Source: Alcaligenaceae bacterium (GTDB lineage: Bacteria > Pseudomonadota > Gammaproteobacteria > Burkholderiales > Burkholderiaceae_B). Taken from it: a DNA stretch of 37,575 nucleotides. Of this stretch, positions 1-9,472 are shown one piece after another. A model generated the notes under the pieces. That model was not told the DNA's origin and searched no databases. It worked only from the letters and a program-made list of their open reading frames with translations. The first letter of the stretch is position 1. Every line of letters begins with the position of its first letter. The position numbers and the translations under genes were made by a program. The stretch is from assembly GCA_030452305.1 (NCBI GenBank), contig JAKDMO010000004.1, forward strand, positions 1 through 37,575, given 5' to 3'.

Positions 1-853
1 CATTGAGTGCCTGGATCAAGTCGGCGGCGTACATGGGCCCACCGCCATACACAACAGTGTGCAGACCCGATATCGCGTCCGGTGCGTTCTGCACCATGCG
101 CTTGACCATCGTGGGTGCGGCGAACAGCGACAGTCGGCCGGTCGTGCGCGCAAGGTCAAAAATTTCGGCAGCGTCGAAGCCTCGGGATACGGGCACGATA
201 TGCCGCCCACCGGCACGCACAAACGGAAGGTTGTAGAGGCCCGCACCATGTGAAATGGGGGCGGCGTACAGCCAGTAATCCTGGACCGACACACTGTCCA
301 CGTCGCACAGATAGCACATGGACATGGCGACCAGGTTCTGATGCGTGAGCATCACGCCCTTTGGCCGACCTGTCGTGCCCGAGGTATAGAACAACCAGGC
401 CAGTACATTGGGCTCGACGCGAGCGGGCGCATCGAATCCAACGGCCGCCCGAACTTCCTCGAATACAGCGGTATCGACTCCGAGTTCGCGACAACCATCT
501 GGCAGTATATCGGTCTCGAACTGCCCGCCATCGTCGGTGATCACCAGCGACGCCTCGGCATTCTCGATGATCCAGGCGGCTTCCTTGCGATGCAACTTGT
601 AATTGATGGGTGTGACCGCTGCGCCAATCCACCAGGCCGCATACAAGGCGACCAGGTACTCGACGCGATTCGGCATGAACAAGGCGATGCGATCGCCGGC
701 ACGCACGCCGTAGTCTCTGGCGAAAACGGCCGATAGCGCAGCCGCACGTGCTGCGAATTGATGATAGTTCGCACGACACTCGGCCCCCGAGTACAGGGCC
801 GGAGATTCTGGCGCCTGCAGAGCCTGTGCCTGAAGCCAGTTCGCAATATTCAT
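1..853 (-). CDS. AMP-dependent acyl-CoA synthetase/ligase (3' end runs off the window)
   Basis: Manual reverse-strand translation from ATG at 853: MNIANWLQAQALQAPESPALYSG...GVRAGDRIALFMPNRVEYLVALYAAWWIGA...NVLAWLFYTSGTTGRPKGVMLTHQN. Contains the AMP-binding signature YTSGTTGRPKGV. Not in the ORF track because no stop lies in the window. Confidence 0.93.
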   Translation of the reverse strand, partial: MNIANWLQAQALQAPESPALYSGAECRANYHQFAARAAALSAVFARDYGVRAGDRIALFMPNRVEYLVALYAAWWIGAAVTPINYKLHRKEAAWIIENAEASLVITDDGGQFETDILPDGCRELGVDTAVFEEVRAAVGFDAPARVEPNVLAWLFYTSGTTGRPKGVMLTHQNLVAMSMCYLCDVDSVSVQDYWLYAAPISHGAGLYNLPFVRAGGRHIVPVSRGFDAAEIFDLARTTGRLSLFAAPTMVKRMVQNAPDAISGLHTVVYGGGPMYAADLIQALN

Positions 854-857
854 GACC

Positions 858-2036
858 CTACGCCCGCTTTGCTTCCAAAACCGAGGCGTAATTGGCCACT
901 GCGGCGCCGCCCATATTGAACACCAGGCCAAGCGAGGGACCATCGATCTGCATATCGCCCGCCTGCCCGGTCAACTGCCGGAACGAGATGGCATGCATGG
1001 ACACACCAGTCGCGCCGACCGGATGACCCTTGGCCTTCAGACCGCCCGACAGATTCACAGGCAGGGCCCCCCCGCGCAGTACGGTACCGTCGTCGAGCAC
1101 GCGGTGCCCCTGCCCCGCGGGAGCCAAGCCCATCGCCTCGTACAGCAGCAGTTCGGCGATGGTAAAGCAGTCGTGCACCTCGGCGAAACTCAGGTCGCCA
1201 AGCCGGATTCCGGCCTCGTCCAGCGCATTGGTAATCGCCATGCGCGGCCCTTCGAAACTGATGAAATCCCGATTGGCGATCGGCAGCAGATCACTGACGT
1301 GTGCCAGACTGCGCAAAGCGACCTCGCGTTGGAAATCGCGCGCCCGATCCGCACTGACCAGCACGATTGCGGCCGCACCGTCGGTCACCAGCGAGCAATC
1401 GGTCAGCCTCAGCGGCGGAGCAATCAGCGGGTTTTTCTCGGAAACTGTATTGCAGGCCTCAAAGTCCAGCGCACGATGCATCTGTGCCAAGGGATTGCGC
1501 ATCGCGTTCTCGTGATTCTTGGACGCGATCGCAGCCATTGCCGGCAGCGGATCCTGGTAGCGCTTGGTGTATTCCTGCGCCGCCAGCCCGAACATCTGAG
1601 GAAAGCTGAGCGCTGCCTCGTCCGCATCATTCTGATAGCCGGCCCCGGCAAGCGCCTTGGTCACATCAGCGGTCGAGCGATGCGTCATCTTTTCCGCACC
1701 AACCACCAGTACGACCTGCGCCTGCCCGGCGCGGATGGCGTTCACGCCCGCCTCAATCGCTGCTGCCCCAGAGGCGCAGGCGTTTTCGCAACGCGTGGCG
1801 GGCTTGAAGCGCAGGCCGGGCGAGGCCTGATGAATCAGCGACGAGGCAAAGCCGTCATCGACCATGCCTGAATTGAAGTGCCCCAGAAAGACCGCATCGA
1901 TGTCCTCGCCCCCGATTCCGGCCTCGACCAAGGCTTCCTGTGCAGCGGACACAATGAGGTCCTCGAATGTCAGCGCATCCAGGCGCCCGAATTTGGTATG
2001 GCCGCTGCCCACAATGGAAACTGTGTGATTGTGCAT
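858..2036 (-). CDS. Thiolase family protein (SCP2-type acetyl-CoA acetyltransferase)
   Basis: 392 aa; TRCENACASGAAAIEAG active-site region, GGLKAKGHPVGATGVSM C-terminal thiolase motif. Confidence 0.93.
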   Translation of the reverse strand: MHNHTVSIVGSGHTKFGRLDALTFEDLIVSAAQEALVEAGIGGEDIDAVFLGHFNSGMVDDGFASSLIHQASPGLRFKPATRCENACASGAAAIEAGVNAIRAGQAQVVLVVGAEKMTHRSTADVTKALAGAGYQNDADEAALSFPQMFGLAAQEYTKRYQDPLPAMAAIASKNHENAMRNPLAQMHRALDFEACNTVSEKNPLIAPPLRLTDCSLVTDGAAAIVLVSADRARDFQREVALRSLAHVSDLLPIANRDFISFEGPRMAITNALDEAGIRLGDLSFAEVHDCFTIAELLLYEAMGLAPAGQGHRVLDDGTVLRGGALPVNLSGGLKAKGHPVGATGVSMHAISFRQLTGQAGDMQIDGPSLGLVFNMGGAAVANYASVLEAKRA

Positions 2037-2089
2037 GATGTCACCCCCATAATTGAATCCTTGTTTATTTGAATTCTATGTGGGTATCA

Positions 2090-2129
2090 TACGTATTAAT
2101 ATACGTGCAACCACTTATATTAATACGTA
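2090..2129. promoter_or_regulatory. Long inverted repeat in the divergent thiolase/LuxR promoter region (candidate operator)
   Basis: TACGTATTAATATAcGTG (2090-2107) / CACtTATATTAATACGTA (2112-2129): 17 of 18 positions pair, 4-nt loop; first 14 bp perfect. Confidence 0.7.
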
Positions 2130-2137
2130 GTCAAACG

Positions 2138-2698
2138 ATGATTGATATCTCTCTGGAAGAACTTGCATTCCGCGAGTCCCCATCTCCGCAAATGATTACC
2201 GAACACCGGCGCATGCTGCGCTGCAACCGGGCGTTCGCCAATCTGTTTGGCTATCCGCTACAGGATCTGACAGGCGAGCTGGTAATGATTCTGTACCCCA
2301 GCCAGTCCGACTATTTCGAGATCGGCGAACGCTGCATGAACGCACTGAGGCACAACACCACCTACGAGGATGAACGCTTCATGCAGCATTACAGCGGTGA
2401 AATCTTCTGGGCGCACGCACGCGGCATCACCCTGACCCCGCAGGATCCCTTTTCCCTTATGGTCTGGAATTTCGAGCGTATCCACCACCGCCCGAGCAAA
2501 ACTGCGTCACTGACCCGCCGCGAACAGGAAATTGCCGGGTTCATCGTCAACGGCCTGACCTGCAAGGAAACCGCCGCCCGGCTGGGGATCTCGCACCGCA
2601 CGGTCGAGGTTCACCGTGGACGGCTGATGCGCAAGCTCGAGGCCAAAAATACTGCGGAACTGGTGTCCAAAATCATTCTGGTGACAAACGAGCACTGA
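2138..2698 (+). CDS. PAS-LuxR type transcriptional regulator
   Basis: PAS-like N-terminus (RCNRAFANLFGYPLQDLTGE) and C-terminal LuxR HTH (LTRREQEIAGFIVNGLTCKETAARLGISHRTVEVHRGRLMRKL). ATG at 2138 preferred over the ORF start at 2069, which lies within the operator region. Confidence 0.85.
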   Translation: MIDISLEELAFRESPSPQMITEHRRMLRCNRAFANLFGYPLQDLTGELVMILYPSQSDYFEIGERCMNALRHNTTYEDERFMQHYSGEIFWAHARGITLTPQDPFSLMVWNFERIHHRPSKTASLTRREQEIAGFIVNGLTCKETAARLGISHRTVEVHRGRLMRKLEAKNTAELVSKIILVTNEH

Positions 2699-2712
2699 GG
2701 GGGTTTGGCCAC

Positions 2713-3255
2713 TCAGCCCCCATCCGACCCGCCCGGATACACGACCCGGCCATCAGGCTGAACGACCGCGCCTGCGGTCAGGCTGGCGGGATCGATATGG
2801 CCTGAACCCATGATGTGAAAAACGGCCTCGCCGCGCGCCAACAGATAGTCGGCGACGATGCGCCGGTGACACCGCCACCATACGGCCTCTGAGCACATGA
2901 CGGCGCAGCGCACTGCGCGGCCGCGTTCGATCAGGTGACCGAGGCCCTCGTGAAATGGGGCCATCAGGGCATAATCCGCGTAATGATGAAAGCTGTCGTT
3001 TTCCCAGAAACCATTGACCTCGGGCGCAATCGTTTTCGACTTCCCCCTAAGGCCGCCCAGGGCGGCAAGGTGCTCGTACGTGATATGGAACGGGGCCAGG
3101 GAATCAGGCAATACATCGCGATTGAACTGCGGGTTGGTCCGCGAACGCGGCACCGTCCTGATATCCAACAGGCATTCGACCTCGGCTTCCTTCAGCAGGC
3201 CTGCAAAGGTGTCAATGTCGCGGGTGGAGTGGCCGATGGTAAAGAACGGAAGCAT
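2713..3255 (-). CDS. DUF488 family protein
   Basis: MLPFFTIGHSTRDIDTFAGLLKEAEVECLLDIRTVPRSRTNPQFN...; TIGHS and D(I/V)R.PRSR motifs typical of DUF488. Confidence 0.85.
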   Translation of the reverse strand: MLPFFTIGHSTRDIDTFAGLLKEAEVECLLDIRTVPRSRTNPQFNRDVLPDSLAPFHITYEHLAALGGLRGKSKTIAPEVNGFWENDSFHHYADYALMAPFHEGLGHLIERGRAVRCAVMCSEAVWWRCHRRIVADYLLARGEAVFHIMGSGHIDPASLTAGAVVQPDGRVVYPGGSDGG

Positions 3256-3569
3256 TTTGCGTGACCGGTTGAATACTACACATTCAATATACCCCCGACG
3301 GATGTCTAAAACATACTGAGGTGACGAGAGCACTCATCAACGCCTTCTGATAACGCTTTGCATCAAACGGATGCGGCTTGATTGTTTCTATAACAGGAAT
3401 TGCAAATACATTTTTTTGCTATTTATTTTATTCATCGGAACCCTTAAAGTTCTTGTCAAACGGGCCAGGAGCATACAGGGCGCTGAACGTCACCGGGGCA
3501 CATCCTCTCAGTGACAGACGTCCAGCTCAAATCGCCCCCCTTATATCAAAGCGACAGGAGATCGATCAG

Positions 3570-4208
3570 ATGTTTTCCACCATTTTCGTGCTTAATAAAA
3601 CAAGACCAAGAAACACCATTCCGTTTCAACCAAGCACCCAAATATCGACACAGCAAGGGACGAAGCAGTCGAGTCAGCGCTACACCCGTACGGCTGTATT
3701 TCTGCACTGGCTGGTTGGACTCGGCCTGATCGGCACGTTTGCGCTGGGTTTCTACATGGAAGGCCTGCCTCTGTCGCCCAATAAGCTGAAGTTCTACGCC
3801 TGGCATAAATGGGCGGGGATGAGCCTGCTGGTGCTGGCTGTGGTACGCCTGGCCTGGCGCATGAGCCACCCTGCCCCCGACCTGCCTTCCACCATGAGCC
3901 CCATGGCACGCCTTACGGCCCATGCCGGGCACTGGGTGCTCTATATATTGATGCTCGCCATACCGGTAAGCGGCTGGCTGATGAGTTCTGCGCAAGGGTT
4001 TTCGGTGGTCTGGTTCGGTGTGCTGCCGCTGCCTGACCTGGTGCCCAAGAACGCAGATCTGGGCGCGCTGCTGAAAGACGCCCACGTCATATTGAACTAC
4101 ACGCTGCTGGCGGTCGTCGTCGGGCATGTGGGCGCCGCTTTGCAGCATCACTTTATCAAGAAAGATTCAGTGATGGCCCGCATGCTGCCTTTTGCGAACC
4201 GGGCGTAA
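3570..4208 (+). CDS. Cytochrome b561 family protein
   Basis: YTRTAVFLHWLVGLGLIGTFALGFYM...KLKFYAWHKWAGMSLLVLAVVRLAWR...HAGHWVLYILMLAIPVSGWLMSSAQG: four-TM b561 pattern with conserved His. The start codon is uncertain. Confidence 0.9.
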   Translation: MFSTIFVLNKTRPRNTIPFQPSTQISTQQGTKQSSQRYTRTAVFLHWLVGLGLIGTFALGFYMEGLPLSPNKLKFYAWHKWAGMSLLVLAVVRLAWRMSHPAPDLPSTMSPMARLTAHAGHWVLYILMLAIPVSGWLMSSAQGFSVVWFGVLPLPDLVPKNADLGALLKDAHVILNYTLLAVVVGHVGAALQHHFIKKDSVMARMLPFANRA

Positions 4209-4250
4209 ACGCTCAACCCAAACACACTATCAACATCAAAGGACATCCCC

Positions 4251-4823
4251 ATGAATATCTCTTTTCTGCGCCCGTTCGCACTGGCCGCCACCCTGAGCCT
4301 GGGCATCCTGGGCACTGTCGGTGCTACTCAATACACCACATTTGATCAGGAAGCCAGCAGCGTGAGCTTCGGTTATAGCCAGATGAACGTAAAGATGGAC
4401 GGCGGTTTTACCGAGTTGAAGGCGACCGAGCTCAGTTTCGACCCCCAGAACCCAGAGACTGCCAAGGTCGCTATTGAGGTCTCCTTGGCGGGCATTGATG
4501 CGGGCTACGCAGAGGCGAACGCTGAGCTCGCCAAGGATGAATGGCTGGCTGCGGCCGCACACCCCTTGGCCACCTTCCAGTCAAACAAGGTCGAAGCATT
4601 GGCCGATGGCAGTTTTCAGGTGACCGGCGACCTATCCATAAAGGGCAATACGAAACCCGTGACCGTGCCTTTCAGCTTTACTGAGGACGGCGCTGCCGGC
4701 GTGTTTGATGGCAGCTTCACATTCCAGCGCGGTGACTTCAGCGTCGGGGAAGGCCAATGGAAGGATTTCAGCATCGTCGCAAACGACATCGTGGTCACGT
4801 TCCACATCGTCGCCAAGCCCTGA
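4251..4823 (+). CDS. YceI family periplasmic protein
   Basis: Signal peptide then YTTFDQEASSVSFGYSQMNVKMDGGF...FDPQNPETAKVAIEV...GNTKPVTVPFSF; lies next to cytochrome b561, a common arrangement. Confidence 0.92.
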   Translation: MNISFLRPFALAATLSLGILGTVGATQYTTFDQEASSVSFGYSQMNVKMDGGFTELKATELSFDPQNPETAKVAIEVSLAGIDAGYAEANAELAKDEWLAAAAHPLATFQSNKVEALADGSFQVTGDLSIKGNTKPVTVPFSFTEDGAAGVFDGSFTFQRGDFSVGEGQWKDFSIVANDIVVTFHIVAKP

Positions 4824-4926
4824 TGCTGTAAGCGAAGCGCGACGCACTGGCGGAATCGGAAACGGCCTTGACCTTCCAACCGTGACAAGCCTCAGAATGT
4901 CCTTAGGCTAATCAACGGAGATTCTC

Positions 4927-5121
4927 ATGCAATTTCATATCGAAAATATGACCTGTGGGGGTTGCGCGCGCGGCGTCACCAAGGCCATCCAATCAGTCGA
5001 CCCTACCGCCCAGGTCGTTACCGACCCCCCCAAGCGCAGCGTACAAGTCACCTCGTCAGCCACTCGAGCGCAGCTTGAGGCGGCCTTGCGTGAAGCAGAC
5101 TTCCCACCTCTCGCAGCGTGA
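4927..5121 (+). CDS. Heavy-metal-associated (HMA) domain protein, copper chaperone-like
   Basis: 64 aa; MQFHIENMTCGGCARGVTKAIQSVDPTAQV with MTCGGC metal-binding motif. Confidence 0.9.
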   Translation: MQFHIENMTCGGCARGVTKAIQSVDPTAQVVTDPPKRSVQVTSSATRAQLEAALREADFPPLAA

Positions 5122-5180
5122 TACCCGATCTGATCAAGGTATGCGTGTTGGATGCTTTATGTAGCTGAACCGAGGCGTCT

Positions 5181-5594
5181 TCACGTTGCCGTCCCCTCGA
5201 ACGGATTGAGCACCTCGACGTCAAAGTGAACGAAATCGCCGGTATTCTGTGTCACTACAATTAATTGGTGCTGCTGCGCAGTGGCGGCTATCATCGCATC
5301 CTCATAGAGTGTGTCGGAGCGCCGATGCATCAGCCGTGCCCAACGTCTGAACGTGTCTGCATCCATGGAAAGCACATTGTAAGAGGCAGCCATCAGATCG
5401 GCCCAGTGCGCTATCTCGTCAGCCTTATCTGGATCCTGATCGCGCGTCAGTTCAATACCGGCCTCGATTTCACCTAAGGTTACTGCCGATAAATACAGAT
5501 CGCCGTCGGCGACCGATCGGAGCCAAGCGACGACAGCACCATGCGGACGCGGCCGGCGCAATTCGGAAATAACGTTGGTGTCCAGCAGGTACAT
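5181..5594 (-). CDS. PIN-domain (VapC/FitB-like) ribonuclease toxin
   Basis: MYLLDTNVISELRRPRPHGAVVAWLRS...LSAVTLGEIEAGIEL...YEDAMIAATAQQHQLIVVTQNTGDF: acidic PIN residues present. Confidence 0.92.
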   Translation of the reverse strand: MYLLDTNVISELRRPRPHGAVVAWLRSVADGDLYLSAVTLGEIEAGIELTRDQDPDKADEIAHWADLMAASYNVLSMDADTFRRWARLMHRRSDTLYEDAMIAATAQQHQLIVVTQNTGDFVHFDVEVLNPFEGTAT

Positions 5595-5603
5595 GCTGCC
5601 CAC

Positions 5604-5861
5604 TCAACGAATTGGCACAATGCGCCGACGGCGCGCTGCTCCGCGCAGTGGCACCAGGCAATCAGTACGCGCCTCATCGGAAAGCAGAAGTTCCTTCAAT
5701 GACGGCTTGGCTGCGGCATGCATCCGTCGCCACTCGTTGGCAGGAACAAGTACGGCTGCCTCGACACCGCGTTTGGTTACCATCTGCGGCCCATCCGATA
5801 GGCATGTCTCGAGAAATTCACTAAAACGCGCTTTTGCGTCATGTACAGGCCAGTTTTTCAT
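5604..5861 (-). CDS. Phd/YefM family antitoxin
   Basis: MKNWPVHDAKARFSEFLETCLSDGPQMVTKRGVEAAVLVPANEWRRM: Phd fold motif, immediately upstream of the PIN toxin. Confidence 0.9.
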   Translation of the reverse strand: MKNWPVHDAKARFSEFLETCLSDGPQMVTKRGVEAAVLVPANEWRRMHAAAKPSLKELLLSDEARTDCLVPLRGAARRRRIVPIR

Positions 5862-5875
5862 ACACGCCTCTTTTA

Positions 5876-5897
5876 AGACTAGTCATTTGACTAGTCT
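5876..5897. promoter_or_regulatory. Tandem palindromic operator of the toxin-antitoxin pair (putative)
   Basis: A-GACTAGTC-ATTT-GACTAGTC-T: two identical 8-bp palindromes 12 bp apart, about 15 bp upstream of the antitoxin start. Confidence 0.7.
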
Positions 5898-6070
5898 AAC
5901 GCCTGATAGCTCCCTTCGCAATTCAGTTAAGAGATCAATATGGCCGGCTGGTGGGCCGGAACAGAATCCCATTGATGTCCACATCGGCAGTGGATGAACG
6001 ACTCTACGCTTCCATCATTTAAGTACGATTCCGGCTATTGATAAATAGCGCGTTGACGCTCAGCAGCGGG

Positions 6071-7261
6071 TCAATCAGCACGCGCTGTCATGACCGTCAG
6101 GACAGCGGAGATCGCCAGCAATGCACTGCTCACGATGAAGGTATTTTGATAGCCGCTGCGGTCGAATAGCAAGCCGCCCATGGTGGAGCCCAAAGCAATA
6201 GACATCTGGACCACGGCAACAAACAGGCCGCCACCCGCCTCGGCATCCTTGGGAAATACCTTCGCAATCCAGGCCCACCAGCCCACGGGCGCCGCCGTGC
6301 CGGTCAGCCCCCACAGCCCAAACAGCACGACGACGGTAACCGTCCAATCGCCAAAGACAATCAAAGCCAGCGCAATCACGGCCATCAATAGCGGAATGGC
6401 AATCAGCGTTTCAAAAAAACGCCGCTGCAGGACTCTGCCGATGAACACAGTCCCGATGAAACCCGCCACGCCGATCACGAGCAAAATGAACGAAATCATG
6501 GTGCCATGCACGCCCGTTACCATCTCCAGAAAGGGACGTACATAAGTGAACAGTGAAAACTGTCCCATGAAAAGCAGGCTGCCGGCCAACATGCCCACCG
6601 CCACCCCGGGACGCTTGAATAGCGTGAACACCTTGAGCACATTGCCCAGGCCGGGCGCGCGCGCTGCGGCCGGCATGGAAGGCAGTGTGATCCATTGCCA
6701 GGCCAGCGTAATCACCGCCACAGGGATAAGGCAAAGGAAAGCGCCTCGCCAGCCAATGACGGTACCAAGATACGCGCCCAGGGGCGCAGCCACTACCGTG
6801 GCCAGCGCATTGCCACCATTGACAATCGCCAAGGCGCGGGGAACTTGGGGCGCCGGCACGAGTCGGATAGCCGTGGCCGCCGACATAGACCAAAACCCAC
6901 CTACCACCACGCCGATCAGCGCTCGGCCCAGCATATAGGTCGCGTAGTTCGGCGCCAGTGCCACGATGGCACCGGATACACCCATCGCTCCTGTCAGCCC
7001 CAGCAAAAGCGTTTTGCGATTCATACCGCCGGCCAACACCGAGATAAGCAGGCTGGTGAACACGGCAAATGCGCCGGAGATGGCAATACCTTGACCCGCC
7101 ATGCCTTCGGTGACCTGAAGGTCGCTCGCGATAGGCGTAAGCAGGCTGACTGGCAGAAATTCCGATGCGATCAGCGCGAACGCGCAGACCGACATGGCAA
7201 AGATGCTGCTCCAGGCGGCGGGTTGTTCCTCCTGGACGTGGGTGTCAATCATGGGGATCAA
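6071..7261 (-). CDS. MFS transporter (DHA1/AraJ-like efflux)
   Basis: 396 aa, 12-TM pattern; FALIASEFLPVSLLTPIASDLQVTEGMAGQGIAISGAFAVFTSLL. Confidence 0.9.
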   Translation of the reverse strand: MIPMIDTHVQEEQPAAWSSIFAMSVCAFALIASEFLPVSLLTPIASDLQVTEGMAGQGIAISGAFAVFTSLLISVLAGGMNRKTLLLGLTGAMGVSGAIVALAPNYATYMLGRALIGVVVGGFWSMSAATAIRLVPAPQVPRALAIVNGGNALATVVAAPLGAYLGTVIGWRGAFLCLIPVAVITLAWQWITLPSMPAAARAPGLGNVLKVFTLFKRPGVAVGMLAGSLLFMGQFSLFTYVRPFLEMVTGVHGTMISFILLVIGVAGFIGTVFIGRVLQRRFFETLIAIPLLMAVIALALIVFGDWTVTVVVLFGLWGLTGTAAPVGWWAWIAKVFPKDAEAGGGLFVAVVQMSIALGSTMGGLLFDRSGYQNTFIVSSALLAISAVLTVMTARAD

Positions 7262-7280
7262 GAACGATAACCGTGCAGGC

Positions 7281-8438
7281 TCAGGCCAAGTGCATTCGGA
7301 AGAACGCTGTCAGCTTGTCAAATGGAATCTTGTCCATTTGGTCATAAAGATCAACATGGTCGGCATCAGGCACGATCAGCAATTCCTTGGGATCGGAAGC
7401 CACCTTCATGACATCTTCAGAGTAATAACGCGAATGGGCATTTTCTCCCGCCACCAGCAGAATCGGACGCGGTGAAATCATTTCGATGTTTGCAAACATC
7501 GGGAAACTGAAGAACGACATGGGGGTCGTGGCCGTCCAGGCCGTTGTCGAGTTGATGCTCCTCGGATGGAAACCACGCGGAGTTCTGTAGTAATTGAAAA
7601 AAGCAGCCAAAACCGGCGCTGGATTTGCGGGCAAAACTTCGGGAAGTACACGCTCCCCTTTTACGATATCGCCGTTTTTATCGAACGAAGCTTCGTGATA
7701 GCCCAGTGAATATTTACCACTTTCCGCGTCTATCCAACGCTGCTGACTGAGGTAATCAATAACCTTGTGGCGCTGCTCCATGGTATAGCTATCTTTATGG
7801 CTGCGACTGATGCTGCGGGACATGTCATACATGGAGGTTGTCGCGAGCGCCTTGATCCGTGAGTCACTGGTGGCGGCAGTCAGCGCCATGCCGCTGTAGC
7901 CACAAATACCGATGACACCGATGCGGTTACGATCAACGTTGGGCTGCAGGCCAAGAAAATCCACGGCGGCACTGAAATCCTCGGTGTTGATATCCGGCGA
8001 AGCGACGTTGCGCGGCTGGCCACTGCTTTCCCCCGTATAGGAGGGGTCGAATGCCAGCGTGACGAAACCACGTTCAGCCATGGTTTGCGCATAGAGGCCC
8101 GACGATTGCTCTTTCACCGCGCCGAAGGGGCCGCTGATGGCAATCGCCGCCAGCCTGCCGCTGACGTTCTTCGGCTGGTACAGGTCAGCAGCCAGAGTGA
8201 TACCGTAGCGGTTCTTGAAGGTGACTTTTTTATGTTCAACCTTGTCGCTTTTAGCGAACGTCTTGTCCCACTCGCTGCTTGGAGTCACTTGCGACTGTGC
8301 GAAAACTGGGCTCGTCGCAACCGCCCCAAAGCCCAAAGCAGCGATTCCGGTGCCCGTCATTTTCAGTAAGCTGCGACGGCCCATATCAGCGCTATTTTGA
8401 TGGGCGGTTGCAGTGCCGGCTTCAATGTTCTTAGTCAT
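7281..8438 (-). CDS. Alpha/beta hydrolase with Tat signal peptide
   Basis: MGRRSLLKMTGTGIAALGFGAVATSPVFA Tat-like leader; GVIGICGYSGMALTAA nucleophile-elbow-like region; SPRPILLVAGENAHSRYYSEDV. Confidence 0.85.
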   Translation of the reverse strand: MTKNIEAGTATAHQNSADMGRRSLLKMTGTGIAALGFGAVATSPVFAQSQVTPSSEWDKTFAKSDKVEHKKVTFKNRYGITLAADLYQPKNVSGRLAAIAISGPFGAVKEQSSGLYAQTMAERGFVTLAFDPSYTGESSGQPRNVASPDINTEDFSAAVDFLGLQPNVDRNRIGVIGICGYSGMALTAATSDSRIKALATTSMYDMSRSISRSHKDSYTMEQRHKVIDYLSQQRWIDAESGKYSLGYHEASFDKNGDIVKGERVLPEVLPANPAPVLAAFFNYYRTPRGFHPRSINSTTAWTATTPMSFFSFPMFANIEMISPRPILLVAGENAHSRYYSEDVMKVASDPKELLIVPDADHVDLYDQMDKIPFDKLTAFFRMHLA

Positions 8439-8501
8439 GATGAGTTCCTTTCAAGGTAAAGGTGAGCGCTTTACATCTTGACAAAAAAGAGCGATCTTTA
8501 C

Positions 8502-8514
8502 TATCTAATAGATA
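8502..8514. promoter_or_regulatory. Candidate LysR-type T-N11-A box
   Basis: TATCT-AAT-AGATA, perfect 5-bp inverted repeat between the divergent hydrolase (start 8438) and lysR (start 8567). Confidence 0.5.
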
Positions 8515-8566
8515 CTTAAATACTATATAAGACAAACTAATTAATCAACAATGCGAAACTAGCACC

Positions 8567-9472
8567 ATGCTCAAACGCAACCTCAACGATCTTTTGTATT
8601 TTGTGACGGTCGCGCGGGAAGGCAGCTTCACGCGCGCCGCCGCACTGCATGGCGTCACCCAATCGGCGCTCAGCCAAGCGATCAGTGGCCTGGAATCGCG
8701 CCTTGAGATCCGGTTGCTCACACGCACCACGCGCAGCGTATCGCCCACCCCTGCCGGTGAACGCCTGCTGCAGGCTATTGGCCATCGTTTGGATGAGATC
8801 GAGTCGGAATTGGATGTACTGACGGAGATGCGCGAGAAACCAGCGGGCACGGTACGCATCACCTGCGGCGAACATGTCCTGATGACAACGTTGCTGCCCA
8901 AACTCACGCCCCTTTTAAGCGAATATCCTGACATTAACGTCGAATTCGACGTGGACTACGGATTTCGGGATATTGCAGCAGACCGCTTTGATGCAGGCGT
9001 ACGCATGGGCGACACCATCGACAAGGACATGATCGCGGTGCCCATAGGGCCGTCATTGCGTATGGCTGTGGTGGCGTCAGCCGCATATTTTGCCACCCAC
9101 CCCGTTCCAAAAAATCCGCATGACCTAGTGAACCATAACTGCATCAACCACCGTATGCAGACCGGTGGGGGACTTTACGTCTGGAACTTCGAGCGCGGCG
9201 GCAAGCAGTTGAATGTGCGAGTGAACGGGCAGCTCATTTTCAATACATCTCCACCCATGGTGGATGCGGCGCTGGCGGGGCTGGGCATCGCTCTGCTGCC
9301 CGAGGACGAGTTCGCACCGCATATTGAGGAAGGCCGCCTGGTTCGTGTGCTTGAAGACTGGTGCGCTCCGTTTCCTGGATATTATTTGTACTACGCCAGT
9401 CGCCGTCAGCCTTCACCCGCCTTCTCGCTGGTCCTCAACGCACTACGCATGACAAGTCCTGTGTCGCGATGA
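8567..9472 (+). CDS. LysR family transcriptional regulator
   Basis: MLKRNLNDLLYFVTVAREGSFTRAAALHGVTQSALSQAISGLESRLEIRLLTRTTRSVSPTPAGERLL N-terminal LysR HTH. Confidence 0.96.
   Translation: MLKRNLNDLLYFVTVAREGSFTRAAALHGVTQSALSQAISGLESRLEIRLLTRTTRSVSPTPAGERLLQAIGHRLDEIESELDVLTEMREKPAGTVRITCGEHVLMTTLLPKLTPLLSEYPDINVEFDVDYGFRDIAADRFDAGVRMGDTIDKDMIAVPIGPSLRMAVVASAAYFATHPVPKNPHDLVNHNCINHRMQTGGGLYVWNFERGGKQLNVRVNGQLIFNTSPPMVDAALAGLGIALLPEDEFAPHIEEGRLVRVLEDWCAPFPGYYLYYASRRQPSPAFSLVLNALRMTSPVSR

Noticed and set aside
852-1871. 339-aa + strand ORF opposite the thiolase
   Set aside because: Shadow ORF of the thiolase gene; no recognisable domain.
2694-2712. Possible terminator between luxR and DUF488 (CTGAG...CTCAG with G/C runs)
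   Set aside because: Short stem, long loop and no T-tract; not convincing.
5899-6060. Short ORF tail WPAGGPEQNPIDVHIGSG upstream of the TA module
   Set aside because: No recognisable family and no independent support for a gene fragment.
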